64,000 bases of DNA, from the NCBI GenBank assembly GCA_000151295.1, contig GG745343.1, forward strand, positions 1,033,553 to 1,097,552, written 5' to 3'. Below are positions 31,353 through 39,862 of this stretch, piece after piece. The position numbers were made by a program, and so were the translations under genes. Each line of letters starts with the position of its first letter. Position 1 is the first letter of the stretch. The notes beneath the pieces are model-generated. The model saw nothing but the letters and a program-made list of their open reading frames with translations. It made no database searches and had not been told where the DNA came from. This DNA comes from Allomyces macrogynus ATCC 38327. Lineage: Eukaryota; Blastocladiomycota; Blastocladiomycetes; Blastocladiales; Blastocladiaceae.

Positions 31353-32811
31353 TCAGGTTGACCGCGGGAAGTTGATCCGGAACCGCCATAGGCACTTGAA
31401 CTTGATCACGCCGCGCACCACGCCCGATCTCCTCATCAACAACTTCATCGCCACCAACGCCATCGACCACAGTCGACGGCACGTCCAGCGACCCCAAATC
31501 AACTCGCACGGGCGACCCAACCTTGACCTTGGCCGACGGCAACGTGCGAGGAGGACCAGCAACAACACGCGACTCTGCAACACAGAGCCGCTCGGCAAAC
31601 TTGACATCGCGCGTGACAAACACCTTCTGTCCGTCCCACACGCGGTAGCCGTCGCGCGTGACCCACGGCAACTCGTCTCCATAGCCAACCAAGCGCACTG
31701 CAACACCTGCAGCGAATCCGGACGCGCCCTGATGCACTTGCGTCGTCGGAACAACAGCGCCACCAAGCGAGCCCCACACCTTGCACTTCGACATGTTGGG
31801 TGACGCGCCGAAAACAACCTGGTATGGCGAGCGACCACTGAGCGAGTCACTTGGCACACGGTTGCGCACATAGCACGCCGCGCGCACACACTCTGGCCAG
31901 AGGGAATCCGGCGCCTTGGCGGCCGTCATGGCCGCACGCACCATCGACTTGAGCACACCCTGCGTCCGCTCGGCAAGCCCATTTGACTCTGGCGAGTTCG
32001 GAGACGTTGTCGACAAGTGCATGCGACGCGAGAGCAGAATCGAGCGTAAATTGTTGCCAATGAACTCGCCACCATGGTCGCTGTGCAGCCAGCCCGCAGA
32101 CACGCCGAAGAACGACTCGGCGTGCTTCAGCAAATCGAGAAACTGCGGTCCAAAGTCGCCCTTGCGCCGGAGAAGCAGCACGAAGCACCAGCGTGAGTAC
32201 TCGTCCGTGACCGTCGCAAAGTAGTTGACACCCCCCATGCTGACCGTCTTCATCGACACCAAATCAGCGTGGAGGACGCCAAATAGTCGATTCGCACGCA
32301 AATGGCGCAGCGGATGCGGCTGGCTGCGCGCGTTGGCCACAAGACACGTCATACACTCGTGTAGCGGCTTGGCCACACCCATGTCGTCCTTGATACCATG
32401 TTCGAGCGTACACACGGCCGAAACGCGATCATGACCAACGTGAAAGAGTCGCGCGTGCCACAGCTCGGCGAGCGACACCTTCTTGACCGCATCGGCGACA
32501 TGCGCACCAACAGGTCGCTTACCCCAAACGTCGAGCACCCGCGCGTCCTTGGTTGGTCCCTTCTCGCACACGCCTGGGACGATCCACGTATCCCCATGCC
32601 GCACGCCCTTGGCGAGCAGATCTCCTGTCTCGCAATGCACGAACTGGACGTCTCGATCCCCGAAGATGACTCGCACAGCAGTCCGATCGTACAGCTCAGA
32701 GACTGAGACAAGCGTCTTGAAGCCGGGGAATGTACCAGACCGGGTCGAGGTGAACAATGTTGCCCGAAGGGCGTGCGGATGCGCATCGTGCCCTTGCCAA
32801 TCGGACGGCAC
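31171..32811 (-). CDS. Copia GAG-pre-integrase and integrase segment
   Basis: Contains the pre-integrase HARLFHVGHDRV and zinc-type CMTCLVANAR, then the DDE core: first Asp in VLHADLVSM, second in WLHSDHGGEF, Glu in NSPESNGLAERTQG. C-terminal GVAVRLVGY and KVFVTRDVKF match copia integrases. The segment is in the gag frame, not that of the flanking protease and RT segments. Confidence 0.92.
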   Translation of the reverse strand: MPSDWQGHDAHPHALRATLFTSTRSGTFPGFKTLVSVSELYDRTAVRVIFGDRDVQFVHCETGDLLAKGVRHGDTWIVPGVCEKGPTKDARVLDVWGKRPVGAHVADAVKKVSLAELWHARLFHVGHDRVSAVCTLEHGIKDDMGVAKPLHECMTCLVANARSQPHPLRHLRANRLFGVLHADLVSMKTVSMGGVNYFATVTDEYSRWCFVLLLRRKGDFGPQFLDLLKHAESFFGVSAGWLHSDHGGEFIGNNLRSILLSRRMHLSTTSPNSPESNGLAERTQGVLKSMVRAAMTAAKAPDSLWPECVRAACYVRNRVPSDSLSGRSPYQVVFGASPNMSKCKVWGSLGGAVVPTTQVHQGASGFAAGVAVRLVGYGDELPWVTRDGYRVWDGQKVFVTRDVKFAERLCVAESRVVAGPPRTLPSAKVKVGSPVRVDLGSLDVPSTVVDGVGGDEVVDEEIGRGARRDQVQVPMAVPDQLPAVNLIAELPLAGPALERDHLQVGERPGLPQVDQGPVGGPRGRGGARSSGRCARSEQWGCWCSST

Positions 32812-33083
32812 ACGCGGTGGTCACCCAGTGAGACGAGGAACCCTTCGCCAGGCCGCATGTCGTTGAGCGTAGCAAACAGCGACTTGTCGCCGCAGAAGTG
32901 CGCGCCAGCGCCCAAGTCGACTTTCGGGCTCTGTGCAAGACGTGCGCGTGCCGACAAAGGCATCAGCGCGCGCGCACGATGATGGTGAGGATCCGGTCCT
33001 TCATAATTCGATGCATCGACATGAATGATGGGCGGGCATCGTGCCGGGACGGCGTCGCCATGCCTGATGGCTTTGACGTTCAA
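32765..33083 (-). CDS. Copia protease segment
   Basis: Short segment in the frame offset from gag and integrase. It carries a copia protease-like pattern KVDLGAGAHFCGDKSLFATL, with LGDHRV and IGKGTMRIRTPFG following. The expected active-site triplet D-[ST]-G reads D-L-G (codon ttg), so either the catalytic serine is mutated or this copy is inactive. The C-terminal half of the protease (ATLFTSTRSGTFPGFKTLVS) continues in the next frame. Confidence 0.7.
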
Positions 33084-34227
33084 GTCTCACGATTTCGGGG
33101 CGGAGGGCGACAATCGGGTAGTGCGCAAATCCGTCAAATTCAGCAGCACCAAAAACAACACCAGCGGCGTCCGCACCACGGGCAGACGCCATCAAACGCT
33201 CATACTCGTCCACCGACAAATGCACCATTGCATGTTCGTCGCCGTCCTTGGCCACAACATTCGCGCCCTTCTTTTTGCGCCAGTTCACGGTTTCAGCGCC
33301 GTTCTTGCGCTGGTGGTCCCGGTTCGGGCAGAAGCGCACGTAATGACCAATCTTGCCACAGTTGTGACAGGCGTTCGTGTCCTTGCGCTTCGTCACAACA
33401 AGCGCCTGCGTCTCAGTCCCAGAGCTGCGTTCTAGCTGGTCGGCAGCCCCCTCGAGAATCATCTGTAATTCGACGATCGCCATTTCCTCATAGCGCTCGC
33501 CCAAGGAGAGCACCGTTGGCGAATACTCGGGCGGCAGCGAGGAGAGCAGTGCGAGGACCAAGAACGAGTCGGCAAAGTCGGTGCGCAGATGCGAGGACGA
33601 CTTGGCACGTTCATGGCGCCAAATCACGTCAAAACGGCGTTGCAAATCGGCAATGTGCTCGCGAACCGCAGCAGCACCAGAGCCCGACATGGGCTTTGTG
33701 AACAGCCCCTTGACATTGGCGAGATGAGCTTGCGCGGAACGCTTGTCAAAACAAGCACGCAGCAGCGCCCACGCATCAGCGACACAGGTGGCGTCCGAGA
33801 AGACCGGCAGGAGTTCAGACGCAACGGCAGACGGCAAAACAACCTTGATGATGCTCCGGATGCACGACTTGGCCTTGTAGCTGTTGTGGGCCATGCACTT
33901 CTTGCGTTCAGCACCCGCAGGACCGTTCCAAAAGATCGCGTCGGCAACAAACTTGACGTCCGAGTCGAGCTCAATGAGTTTCTTGAATTGCGCGTCCGTC
34001 ATTTCCTCTTGCTGTTGCAGTGACACGACCTCGAAATCGGCGTCAACCAATATCTTGAAGGACTTGAGTTCGAGCAGGTCTTCGAGCTGGTCGGCGGTCA
34101 AAAAACCGAGAAAACGGTCGGCAAACGTCGGCCAGTTCGAGCCATCGGCCTTGAGCATCTCAATTGTCGCTGGTTGACCGGAGATCGGCGTCTTGACTGA
34201 GACAGACGAGGTCATGGTGACGGTCAT
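33001..34227 (-). CDS. Copia gag
   Basis: The start is taken at the ATG at 34227. It begins with a Thr/Ser-rich leader, then LKADGSNWPTFADRFLGFL, typical of the UBN2/gag domain. A central ADAWALLRACFDKRSAQAHL and a C-terminal zinc knuckle CHNCGKIGHYVRFC (CX2CX4HX4C) followed by a Lys/Arg-rich stretch complete the capsid/nucleocapsid. The frame shifts into the protease near 33,060. Confidence 0.88.
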   Translation of the reverse strand: MTVTMTSSVSVKTPISGQPATIEMLKADGSNWPTFADRFLGFLTADQLEDLLELKSFKILVDADFEVVSLQQQEEMTDAQFKKLIELDSDVKFVADAIFWNGPAGAERKKCMAHNSYKAKSCIRSIIKVVLPSAVASELLPVFSDATCVADAWALLRACFDKRSAQAHLANVKGLFTKPMSGSGAAAVREHIADLQRRFDVIWRHERAKSSSHLRTDFADSFLVLALLSSLPPEYSPTVLSLGERYEEMAIVELQMILEGAADQLERSSGTETQALVVTKRKDTNACHNCGKIGHYVRFCPNRDHQRKNGAETVNWRKKKGANVVAKDGDEHAMVHLSVDEYERLMASARGADAAGVVFGAAEFDGFAHYPIVALRPEIVRLERQSHQAWRRRPGTMPAHHSCRCIEL

Positions 34228-34517
34228 GGTGCAGGTCGAAAGTTGGCAAAAATTGTCGAAATCGAGTCGAAAAAATCGGCGTCGCGCTGTCTCGAGCGGA
34301 TGCAGCACGTTTCGGGTGGTGGTGGTTCGAGTTTTGGTTGTCGTCGTCGTCGTCGTGGTGACGGATGGGTCCAGCGTGGCCCCCACTCGGTCGGTCGGTC
34401 AAATCGGTCCGTTTCTCGCAGAAATCGGCGAGCACAGCAGCAGCGGGTCCACGACGAGGATATCAGCAGCGTTCGTTCGGTCCGTGAGCGCTTGGGATGC
34501 GCTCAGGGCTCATAACC

Positions 34518-34704
34518 TTTTGCAAGGTTGAGCGGGAGAGGGAATGCATTTGGTGTGTGCACTCTGCACTTCAGCGGTGGTGGCAACCATAACCTAGGTT
34601 GCCACCATCATTTACACAAGAATCCAACTCGAACAGCTCCAACAAGGAAACAATGAGGGAAGACAAATAACAAGAAACACAAATGCGAGACGAACACTTC
34701 GACA
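34518..34704 (-). repeat. 5' LTR of the copia element
   Basis: 187 bp, matching 29007-29193 except at 34521. In element orientation it is followed by ggttatgagccc, a possible primer-binding site. Confidence 0.92.
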
Positions 34705-34884
34705 GTTGCAAGACAATTCGTCGTAATCGGATTCGTTGAGAATGTCTTTTACAGAGTCGAGAGAAAAGTTCCTCACTGATTCGGGGTTGAACCGCCGCTT
34801 CTCCTCAAACACACCACACAGAAATATCAGGGCCGAGTCTTCCAACGAGTGCATTAGAACTTGGCGAGAGAAAAATCTTGTCAT
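34705..34884 (-). pseudogene. 5' part of the viral gene split by copia
   Basis: From an ATG at 34884: MTRFFSRQVLMHSLEDSALI, then FLCGVFEEKRRFNPESVRN and LNESDYDELSCN, where the retrotransposon begins. The upstream frame has no earlier ATG before the divergent tyrosine-recombinase start at 34957, supporting this start. See 28663-29006 for the rest. Function unknown. Confidence 0.7.
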
Positions 34885-34956
34885 TTTATCGATAAACGCA
34901 CTTGTGGCATAAATATTTCTCTTGCCCCCATTGTAAGGCACAAAGTAGGGCACAAC

Positions 34957-36144
34957 ATGAACAACACCGAACTTCTCCTTGTCCAGTTCGTCAACCGTCA
35001 GGTCGCATTTGAAGAGCAAGTCTTGGCGCGTTTGGCCAAGATTGAACGTGATGCGGCCACAGCAGCGACTTTCGCAAGCCAGATCCGTGCCACTTTCGCT
35101 GGGAACACCACTCCCGAGCCAGAGCCGGAAGTCGCTGCTGACGACGCCATGGAAATCGACGACACCCCCACGGAACGCGAGGAAACTCCCGAACCAGCAG
35201 CTGAGCCGGCTCTCCCAGAATTCGTGCTTCGTCCACTGCTGGACACGTATGTCGCTGCAAAGAACAACTCAGACGATTCGGCCAATACCAAGGAACAGCG
35301 GGTGCGCCTGGCAAAAGGCTTCCAGGGCAATGTCTGTTCGCTGACCGGCTGTAAGGGACTTGACATGGTCTCACAGTCGGGCGAGCTGTTCGACAAGATG
35401 ACGACCAAGTATTTGAAGGACATGGCTGCTGCTCTAAACTTAGTGAAACTGTCTGGCCAGCGATTCTCGAACGTCGACATTGTCAAGCTGCATGAAGAAT
35501 GCCACGCCCGCAAACGGACCAAGGAGCTGATTCGCAAAGTCGAGAAAGCAAACGAAGCGCTGGTTGTCTCGGTAGACCAGTGCAAGACTTGGGCGGCGAC
35601 TGTCCCTGTGCAGCCCTTGGAAGACGGGATGCTGGGTATTTTTCTGAGCGCCGTGACTGGTTTGCGTTGCGACCCGGTCTTCCTGCAGACAGAGCCCCAC
35701 GACGAGTTCACGTACCTGGAGATGCGTGACGACAAACTGTTCATTCGTGGCAATCGCGTGATGAGCGAGAAGGACAAGAACCGTGGCAAATACGTCATTG
35801 ACATTGAGATTGAGTCGCCATTCAAGGAACAGATTCTGGCCAACGTCTCCGAACGTGCAGCAGCAGGGCAGACGTTTGTGTTCGAAAACCTGGTTGTGGA
35901 TGGGGACGAAAAGAAGAGCCGGCGTAATTACTCTGAACTCGTCAACAAGACAATCAAGAAAATCAAGGAGCTCAACAGTGCAACCGTCACGGATTTCCGC
36001 AAAGCACACACAACGCGCGAAACACTGCGCTACAAAACTGGAGAAATCTCGTTTGTAGAGCTGACAGCGAAATTCCATGCACGTGGCCATGGCACAACCG
36101 TTGCCGACTACTACTACCGCCTTCAAGAGGACCAAGACGAATGA
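34957..36144 (+). CDS. Tyrosine recombinase
   Basis: 395 residues. The N-terminal 200 residues include an acidic linker (AADDAMEIDDTPTEREETPE) and a helical, presumably DNA-binding region. The C-terminal catalytic domain shows the tyrosine-recombinase order: Arg I in SAVTGLRCDPVFL (R237), a beta-hairpin with Lys (RDDKLFIRG, about 260), the H-x-x-R box AHTTR (H351, R354), a late His in RGHGT (H378) and the nucleophile in VADYYYR (one of Y385-387). Such enzymes integrate or excise DNA, or resolve concatemers. It is followed 18 bp later by a second, unrelated integrase. The short leader before its ATG is AT-rich, as for other genes of the element. Confidence 0.85.
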   Translation: MNNTELLLVQFVNRQVAFEEQVLARLAKIERDAATAATFASQIRATFAGNTTPEPEPEVAADDAMEIDDTPTEREETPEPAAEPALPEFVLRPLLDTYVAAKNNSDDSANTKEQRVRLAKGFQGNVCSLTGCKGLDMVSQSGELFDKMTTKYLKDMAAALNLVKLSGQRFSNVDIVKLHEECHARKRTKELIRKVEKANEALVVSVDQCKTWAATVPVQPLEDGMLGIFLSAVTGLRCDPVFLQTEPHDEFTYLEMRDDKLFIRGNRVMSEKDKNRGKYVIDIEIESPFKEQILANVSERAAAGQTFVFENLVVDGDEKKSRRNYSELVNKTIKKIKELNSATVTDFRKAHTTRETLRYKTGEISFVELTAKFHARGHGTTVADYYYRLQEDQDE

Positions 36145-36162
36145 TTTTGTTGACCGTTTGTA

Positions 36163-37311
36163 ATGAAGAAGCCAATTAAAAATAAAGAATCTGATTGGGA
36201 CAGTTATCCAAACCGCCAACCACTGTCAGGGCCACAAGAGGCGTTTTTAAAGCAACTGTACTACGAAAAATATCCAGGGGCCAGTTACCGCAGCCTTTAT
36301 GAAGCTGTCCAGCGCGAGGCACCGTCAAGTTTGCCACATATTTACCGCAACCAAGTCAACATGTGGCTGTCAGGACAGGAAATTTGGCAAAGGTACAAAA
36401 GGCCACCTGTTAAGCGCGATATTCGTCGCATCGTCGTGACAAGTCCAGGGCGTGTGTACCAGTGTGACCTGATTGATATGGGCGAGGGTCGGATGTGGGA
36501 CCGGTACCGCTATGTTTTTAACGTCGTCGACGCTGCCAGCCGAAAACTGTACCTCCGCCCACTGCGTTCAAAGAATCAGGACGCCGTGTATCTTGCGTGG
36601 AAAGATATATCCTCAACCAAGGGCTTTGCGCCGAATCCGGTCGTCCACATGGATAACGGCACGGAATTTCAATTAATTCGCCGTGACCCGAATGTCAGGG
36701 CTGTCAATGGCAAGCCTCACGTTCCAATGGGCCAGGGCCAAGTGGAATCCCTCAATGGGCAGGTGCGACGCTACCTCACAATGTACCTCGCGCAAGGCCA
36801 TCGAGACTGGCCCAAGTTCCTCCCGCAGGTGGAAGAGTCCTTGAATAACTTGTCACGTAAACCTATTGACGGTCGAACAGCAAATGAGGTCAATGACATG
36901 CCCAGGGCAGAATCGAAAGCCGTTCTCGAGACTCTGAAAAAGCAGCACAAGCGAAATGACGACACCATCCACGACACACTTTTGGAAGTCGGCACACAAG
37001 TCCGTTATCGACTGCCTTATAAAAACCCGCTCGAGTCAAAGTCCAAGCCAAGTTATAGCGACACGCTCCACACTATCACACATCGACGCAAAGGCACGGG
37101 GATTAGCTCGCCGTCGTACCGAATCAGCGGGATGCCTCGTTGGTACTCTGCAGCCGACCTCCAAGTGATTGATAAGGTCGAAACATACGACCGCCCAAAG
37201 AAACCAGCTGTGATTCCCAACCGCGTGCGTGGCACGTCAAACATTGTGATGGTTCCTGGCGAGCAAATCCTGCGACGTTCAGAGCGAATCAAGGCCAAGG
37301 CCAACACTTAG
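36163..37311 (+). CDS. Retroviral-type (rve, DDE) integrase
   Basis: 382 residues. The catalytic triad is visible: D102 in VYQCDLIDM, D164 in VHMDNGTEF and E195 in GQVESLNGQV, spaced as in Maverick/Polinton and retroviral integrases. The N-terminal 95 residues form a helical domain. The C-terminal region (YRISGMPRWYSAADLQVID) resembles the SH3/chromo-like DNA-binding tail, and the end is basic (RRSERIKAKA). It is the likely agent of the present insertion, because the 5-bp target duplication is of DDE type. Its stop overlaps the stop of the convergent fibre gene by 2 bp. Confidence 0.93.
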   Translation: MKKPIKNKESDWDSYPNRQPLSGPQEAFLKQLYYEKYPGASYRSLYEAVQREAPSSLPHIYRNQVNMWLSGQEIWQRYKRPPVKRDIRRIVVTSPGRVYQCDLIDMGEGRMWDRYRYVFNVVDAASRKLYLRPLRSKNQDAVYLAWKDISSTKGFAPNPVVHMDNGTEFQLIRRDPNVRAVNGKPHVPMGQGQVESLNGQVRRYLTMYLAQGHRDWPKFLPQVEESLNNLSRKPIDGRTANEVNDMPRAESKAVLETLKKQHKRNDDTIHDTLLEVGTQVRYRLPYKNPLESKSKPSYSDTLHTITHRRKGTGISSPSYRISGMPRWYSAADLQVIDKVETYDRPKKPAVIPNRVRGTSNIVMVPGEQILRRSERIKAKANT

Positions 37312-39509
37312 CCGATCCGGACAGCGTCAACCGTTCCGCTCAAGTAATATGATGTTAGCGTGCCGTTCCCGCACTGCACCTGCAAATTCAAGGCTTTACT
37401 CGCCGTTGGTACAGTGATGACCATGGTAAAGACTTGAGCCTGCATCGAGACGCCAAATGTTGACGCCACAGCCGATCCAAGGAACCCGTCAATGGTTGTT
37501 CCACTCGAATATGACACCACTCGGTAGTTCAAGACGACGTTTGCCGGGGCAGTCTGCGGCCCAGGAACGTTGAGCATTGACAAGTTGAACGTCACAATGA
37601 AAGTGCCTTTGGGAAAAATAAACTGCCCATTTGTTCCTGCACTGTAATTCGAAGCACCACCGCCACTGAATGAATTTGGTGTTTGATCGAAAGACTGCCA
37701 CGTCCCGTCAATCGTACGTCCAGAATTTGATGCGCCGAGGGCAACAGAGAAGCGACATGGGACGCCATAGAACGAACTTCCCTGGATTTGTTGGAGCGTC
37801 ACGCACTCATTTGCATTAACAGCATCAGATGCCGAGACCCGGCCAGCGACTTGCAGTTTGGGGCCAGACGAATTCGGAGCCACGCCAATGGACACATTAC
37901 CACTGGTAGCGAGCTGTATCGACGCTGAGCTTGCAGTGCCTATCTCGCCATACCCATATGACGCATTTGTGTTGAACGCAATGTTGAATTTCTTCACAGA
38001 GTCGGACATGATGTCAATGTACGCCACGCTGTTTGTACCCCCGCCCTCATTGCATTTCAACGTAAGCGAAGCGTTTCCTGGATTAAACACGTATGCGCCA
38101 GTGGTCGTCAGCCAACTACACCCGACCCCTCCGTTCGGCACGACAAGTGCACCCGTCGACTTGGACGTCGTGGCAGCAGTTGAATTGACAGTGACCTGGC
38201 CCGCAAACGTCCCTGTAGAGGCGACGTTTAAAGCTTTCGCCACGCCAACACCGCCAGCCACTGTCAGCGCTCCAGTTGTTGAGCTTGTCGCATCGGTAGT
38301 GACCAACAGATTCACTGCGGATGTGTTGGTGACCATCCCCGTGGTTGCTGTCGAAATTAAAGAATTTACTTGGTTGAGTGTCGTGAGATGTTGACCCGCA
38401 GACGCGGTGGCACCCGTCACATTGCCCGTGACAACGACGTTCCCACCAACATATGCTGATTTCGCCACGCCAACACCGCCTGCCACTGTCAGCGCGCCCA
38501 CAGTCGCACTCGTTGCGTCGGTCGTGTTGCTGAATGCAAATTGCTGGCCGAGACCAAGCAAAGACTGAGACACTGTTCCTGTTAATTTTGACGAACTTAG
38601 CCCTGCGATTTGACTGTCAACGACCTGGCCAGTGAGTTTCGATGCACTTAGACCGGAAATGCTTGCATCAGCGATTGTGCCGGTGAGCAAAGTCGTGGGG
38701 ATACTCGGTAGCGCTGCCAGCGCCACATTTCCAGTCAATTTAGCAGCGTCGAGGGATGCGATTTGGGTATTCGTGACCAGGCCAACGAGCTTGGATGCTG
38801 AAATAGAAGTGAGTTGTGGGTCATCGAAACTACCAGTTACTTTGGAGGAGGGAATTGACGGGATGATGGTCGTTGAAATCGTACCAGTCAATTTTGTACT
38901 GTCGAGGGATGCGATTTGGGTATTCGTGACCTGGCCTACAAGCTTGGTTGTGGCCAGACTTGACAATTGAGTGTCGTCGAAACTACCAGTGACTTTGGAG
39001 GAGGGTATACTCGGAAGTGCTGTCAACGCCACGGTCCCAGTCAATTTCGAAGCATCAAGGGAAGAGACTTGTGTACTGGTGACCGCGCCTACCAATTTGG
39101 TCGCCGACAAACTGGTCAACTGGCTATCCGCGAAGGTCCCGGTCACCTGCGTTGATGGAATTGTGGGTAATACGCTGAGACTCAAGGTCCCGGACGAAAC
39201 TTTGGCAGCATCGACGCTAACAATCTTTGCATTCGTGACAGTGTTGTCCAGCAGTTTGGCGCCGTTCACAGCCGAAATCTTTGCGTCGGGGACACCACCA
39301 TCCTTGACCGTAAGTTGGTTGCTCGCGTTCACAGCGAATGTTGCAGTGTCATATGCCAGGGTCACATTCCCGCTTGTAGCAGTGATGGGCGGAGTGCCGG
39401 TTGTGGAAGACGTCCCTGCTACCACACCTGCTATAGCTGCTTGTAGCTCAGCGTCGGTCGCATACTGGGAGTCGGCTGACAGACCAAACAAGTTAAGATT
39501 GCTGTTCAT
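37308..39509 (-). CDS. Fibre-like structural protein with tandem beta repeats
   Basis: 733 residues from the ATG at 39509. After a short N-terminus (MNSNLNLFGLSADSQYATDA), residues of about 95-330 consist of at least five imperfect units of about 43 residues of the type S-K-V-T-G-x-F-D-D-x-Q-L-x-S-L-x-x-x-K-L-V-G. Further on, two units of ALTVAGGVGVAK type follow, separated by a TLNQVNSLIST helix. Both kinds occur in phage tail fibres and large-virus surface proteins and favour trimeric beta-helices. The last 150 residues form a globular beta-rich head (IDGTWQSFDQTPN ... YYLSGTVDAVRIG). It probably mediates attachment from the vertex. It runs antiparallel to its neighbours and starts 24 bp from the next gene on the plus strand. 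Confidence 0.78.
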   Translation of the reverse strand: MNSNLNLFGLSADSQYATDAELQAAIAGVVAGTSSTTGTPPITATSGNVTLAYDTATFAVNASNQLTVKDGGVPDAKISAVNGAKLLDNTVTNAKIVSVDAAKVSSGTLSLSVLPTIPSTQVTGTFADSQLTSLSATKLVGAVTSTQVSSLDASKLTGTVALTALPSIPSSKVTGSFDDTQLSSLATTKLVGQVTNTQIASLDSTKLTGTISTTIIPSIPSSKVTGSFDDPQLTSISASKLVGLVTNTQIASLDAAKLTGNVALAALPSIPTTLLTGTIADASISGLSASKLTGQVVDSQIAGLSSSKLTGTVSQSLLGLGQQFAFSNTTDATSATVGALTVAGGVGVAKSAYVGGNVVVTGNVTGATASAGQHLTTLNQVNSLISTATTGMVTNTSAVNLLVTTDATSSTTGALTVAGGVGVAKALNVASTGTFAGQVTVNSTAATTSKSTGALVVPNGGVGCSWLTTTGAYVFNPGNASLTLKCNEGGGTNSVAYIDIMSDSVKKFNIAFNTNASYGYGEIGTASSASIQLATSGNVSIGVAPNSSGPKLQVAGRVSASDAVNANECVTLQQIQGSSFYGVPCRFSVALGASNSGRTIDGTWQSFDQTPNSFSGGGASNYSAGTNGQFIFPKGTFIVTFNLSMLNVPGPQTAPANVVLNYRVVSYSSGTTIDGFLGSAVASTFGVSMQAQVFTMVITVPTASKALNLQVQCGNGTLTSYYLSGTVDAVRIG

Positions 39510-39533
39510 TTTATTATCTGCCCATAAAAATAA

Positions 39534-39794
39534 ATGTCCTTTCAGACTCTCGACGAACTTGCCAAGGAAGTGGGGGCCCCGGCTGCGTTCTACGAATTGG
39601 ATGATGACGACGCAAAGCAAGAGTTTCTCGACAAGTTCATCGCCGCTCGCACAAAGATTCTCAGACGGTACCGCCTGCTCAAGGACACAAACGACCAAGA
39701 CAAAGCAGCCAAAATCCGGGACCGGATGCGTAGCAAGCTGAAAACCCGCGAACTCGCCCGCGACCGCCAGTTGCTGGACAGTCTGTGGTTGTAG
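39534..39794 (+). CDS. Small helical viral protein, 86 residues
   Basis: Starts in an aaataaATG context directly opposite the fibre gene. Acidic first half (MSFQTLDELAKEVG ... YELDDDDAKQEF), then a strongly basic helix (ARTKILRRYRLLKD, RDRMRSKLKTRELARDRQ) ending LLDSLWL. Possibly a DNA- or scaffold-binding protein. No family recognised. Confidence 0.65.
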   Translation: MSFQTLDELAKEVGAPAAFYELDDDDAKQEFLDKFIAARTKILRRYRLLKDTNDQDKAAKIRDRMRSKLKTRELARDRQLLDSLWL

Positions 39795-39795
39795 T

Positions 39796-39832
39796 TAAGT
39801 TGCACTAAGTTGCACTAAGTTGCACTACGTTG
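39796..39832 (+). repeat. Tandem 10-bp repeat taagttgcac, three copies plus a partial
   Basis: Three exact copies followed by tacgttg, in the 68-bp gap before the 494-residue gene and next to an AT-rich tract. It may be a promoter element; this is only positional inference. Confidence 0.8.
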
Positions 39833-39862
39833 ATTTATTTTGTTTTTACATTGTAAACAATC

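Larger units (their letters stand above)
29007..34704 (-). mobile_element. Ty1/copia LTR retrotransposon nested in the viral element
   Basis: 5,698 bp, transcribed on the minus strand: LTR, gag, protease, integrase, reverse transcriptase-RNase H, LTR. Integrase precedes reverse transcriptase, which defines Ty1/copia (Pseudoviridae). The 187-bp LTRs differ at one position (29010 C, 34521 T), pointing to a very recent insertion. The 5-bp duplication GTTGC confirms transposition. In element sense the LTR starts TGTCGAAG and ends CTTGCRAAA rather than the usual CA. A polypurine tract (gtgggggag) precedes the 3' LTR at 29194-29203. The internal coding region is spread over two frames with three shifts. 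Confidence 0.93.
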
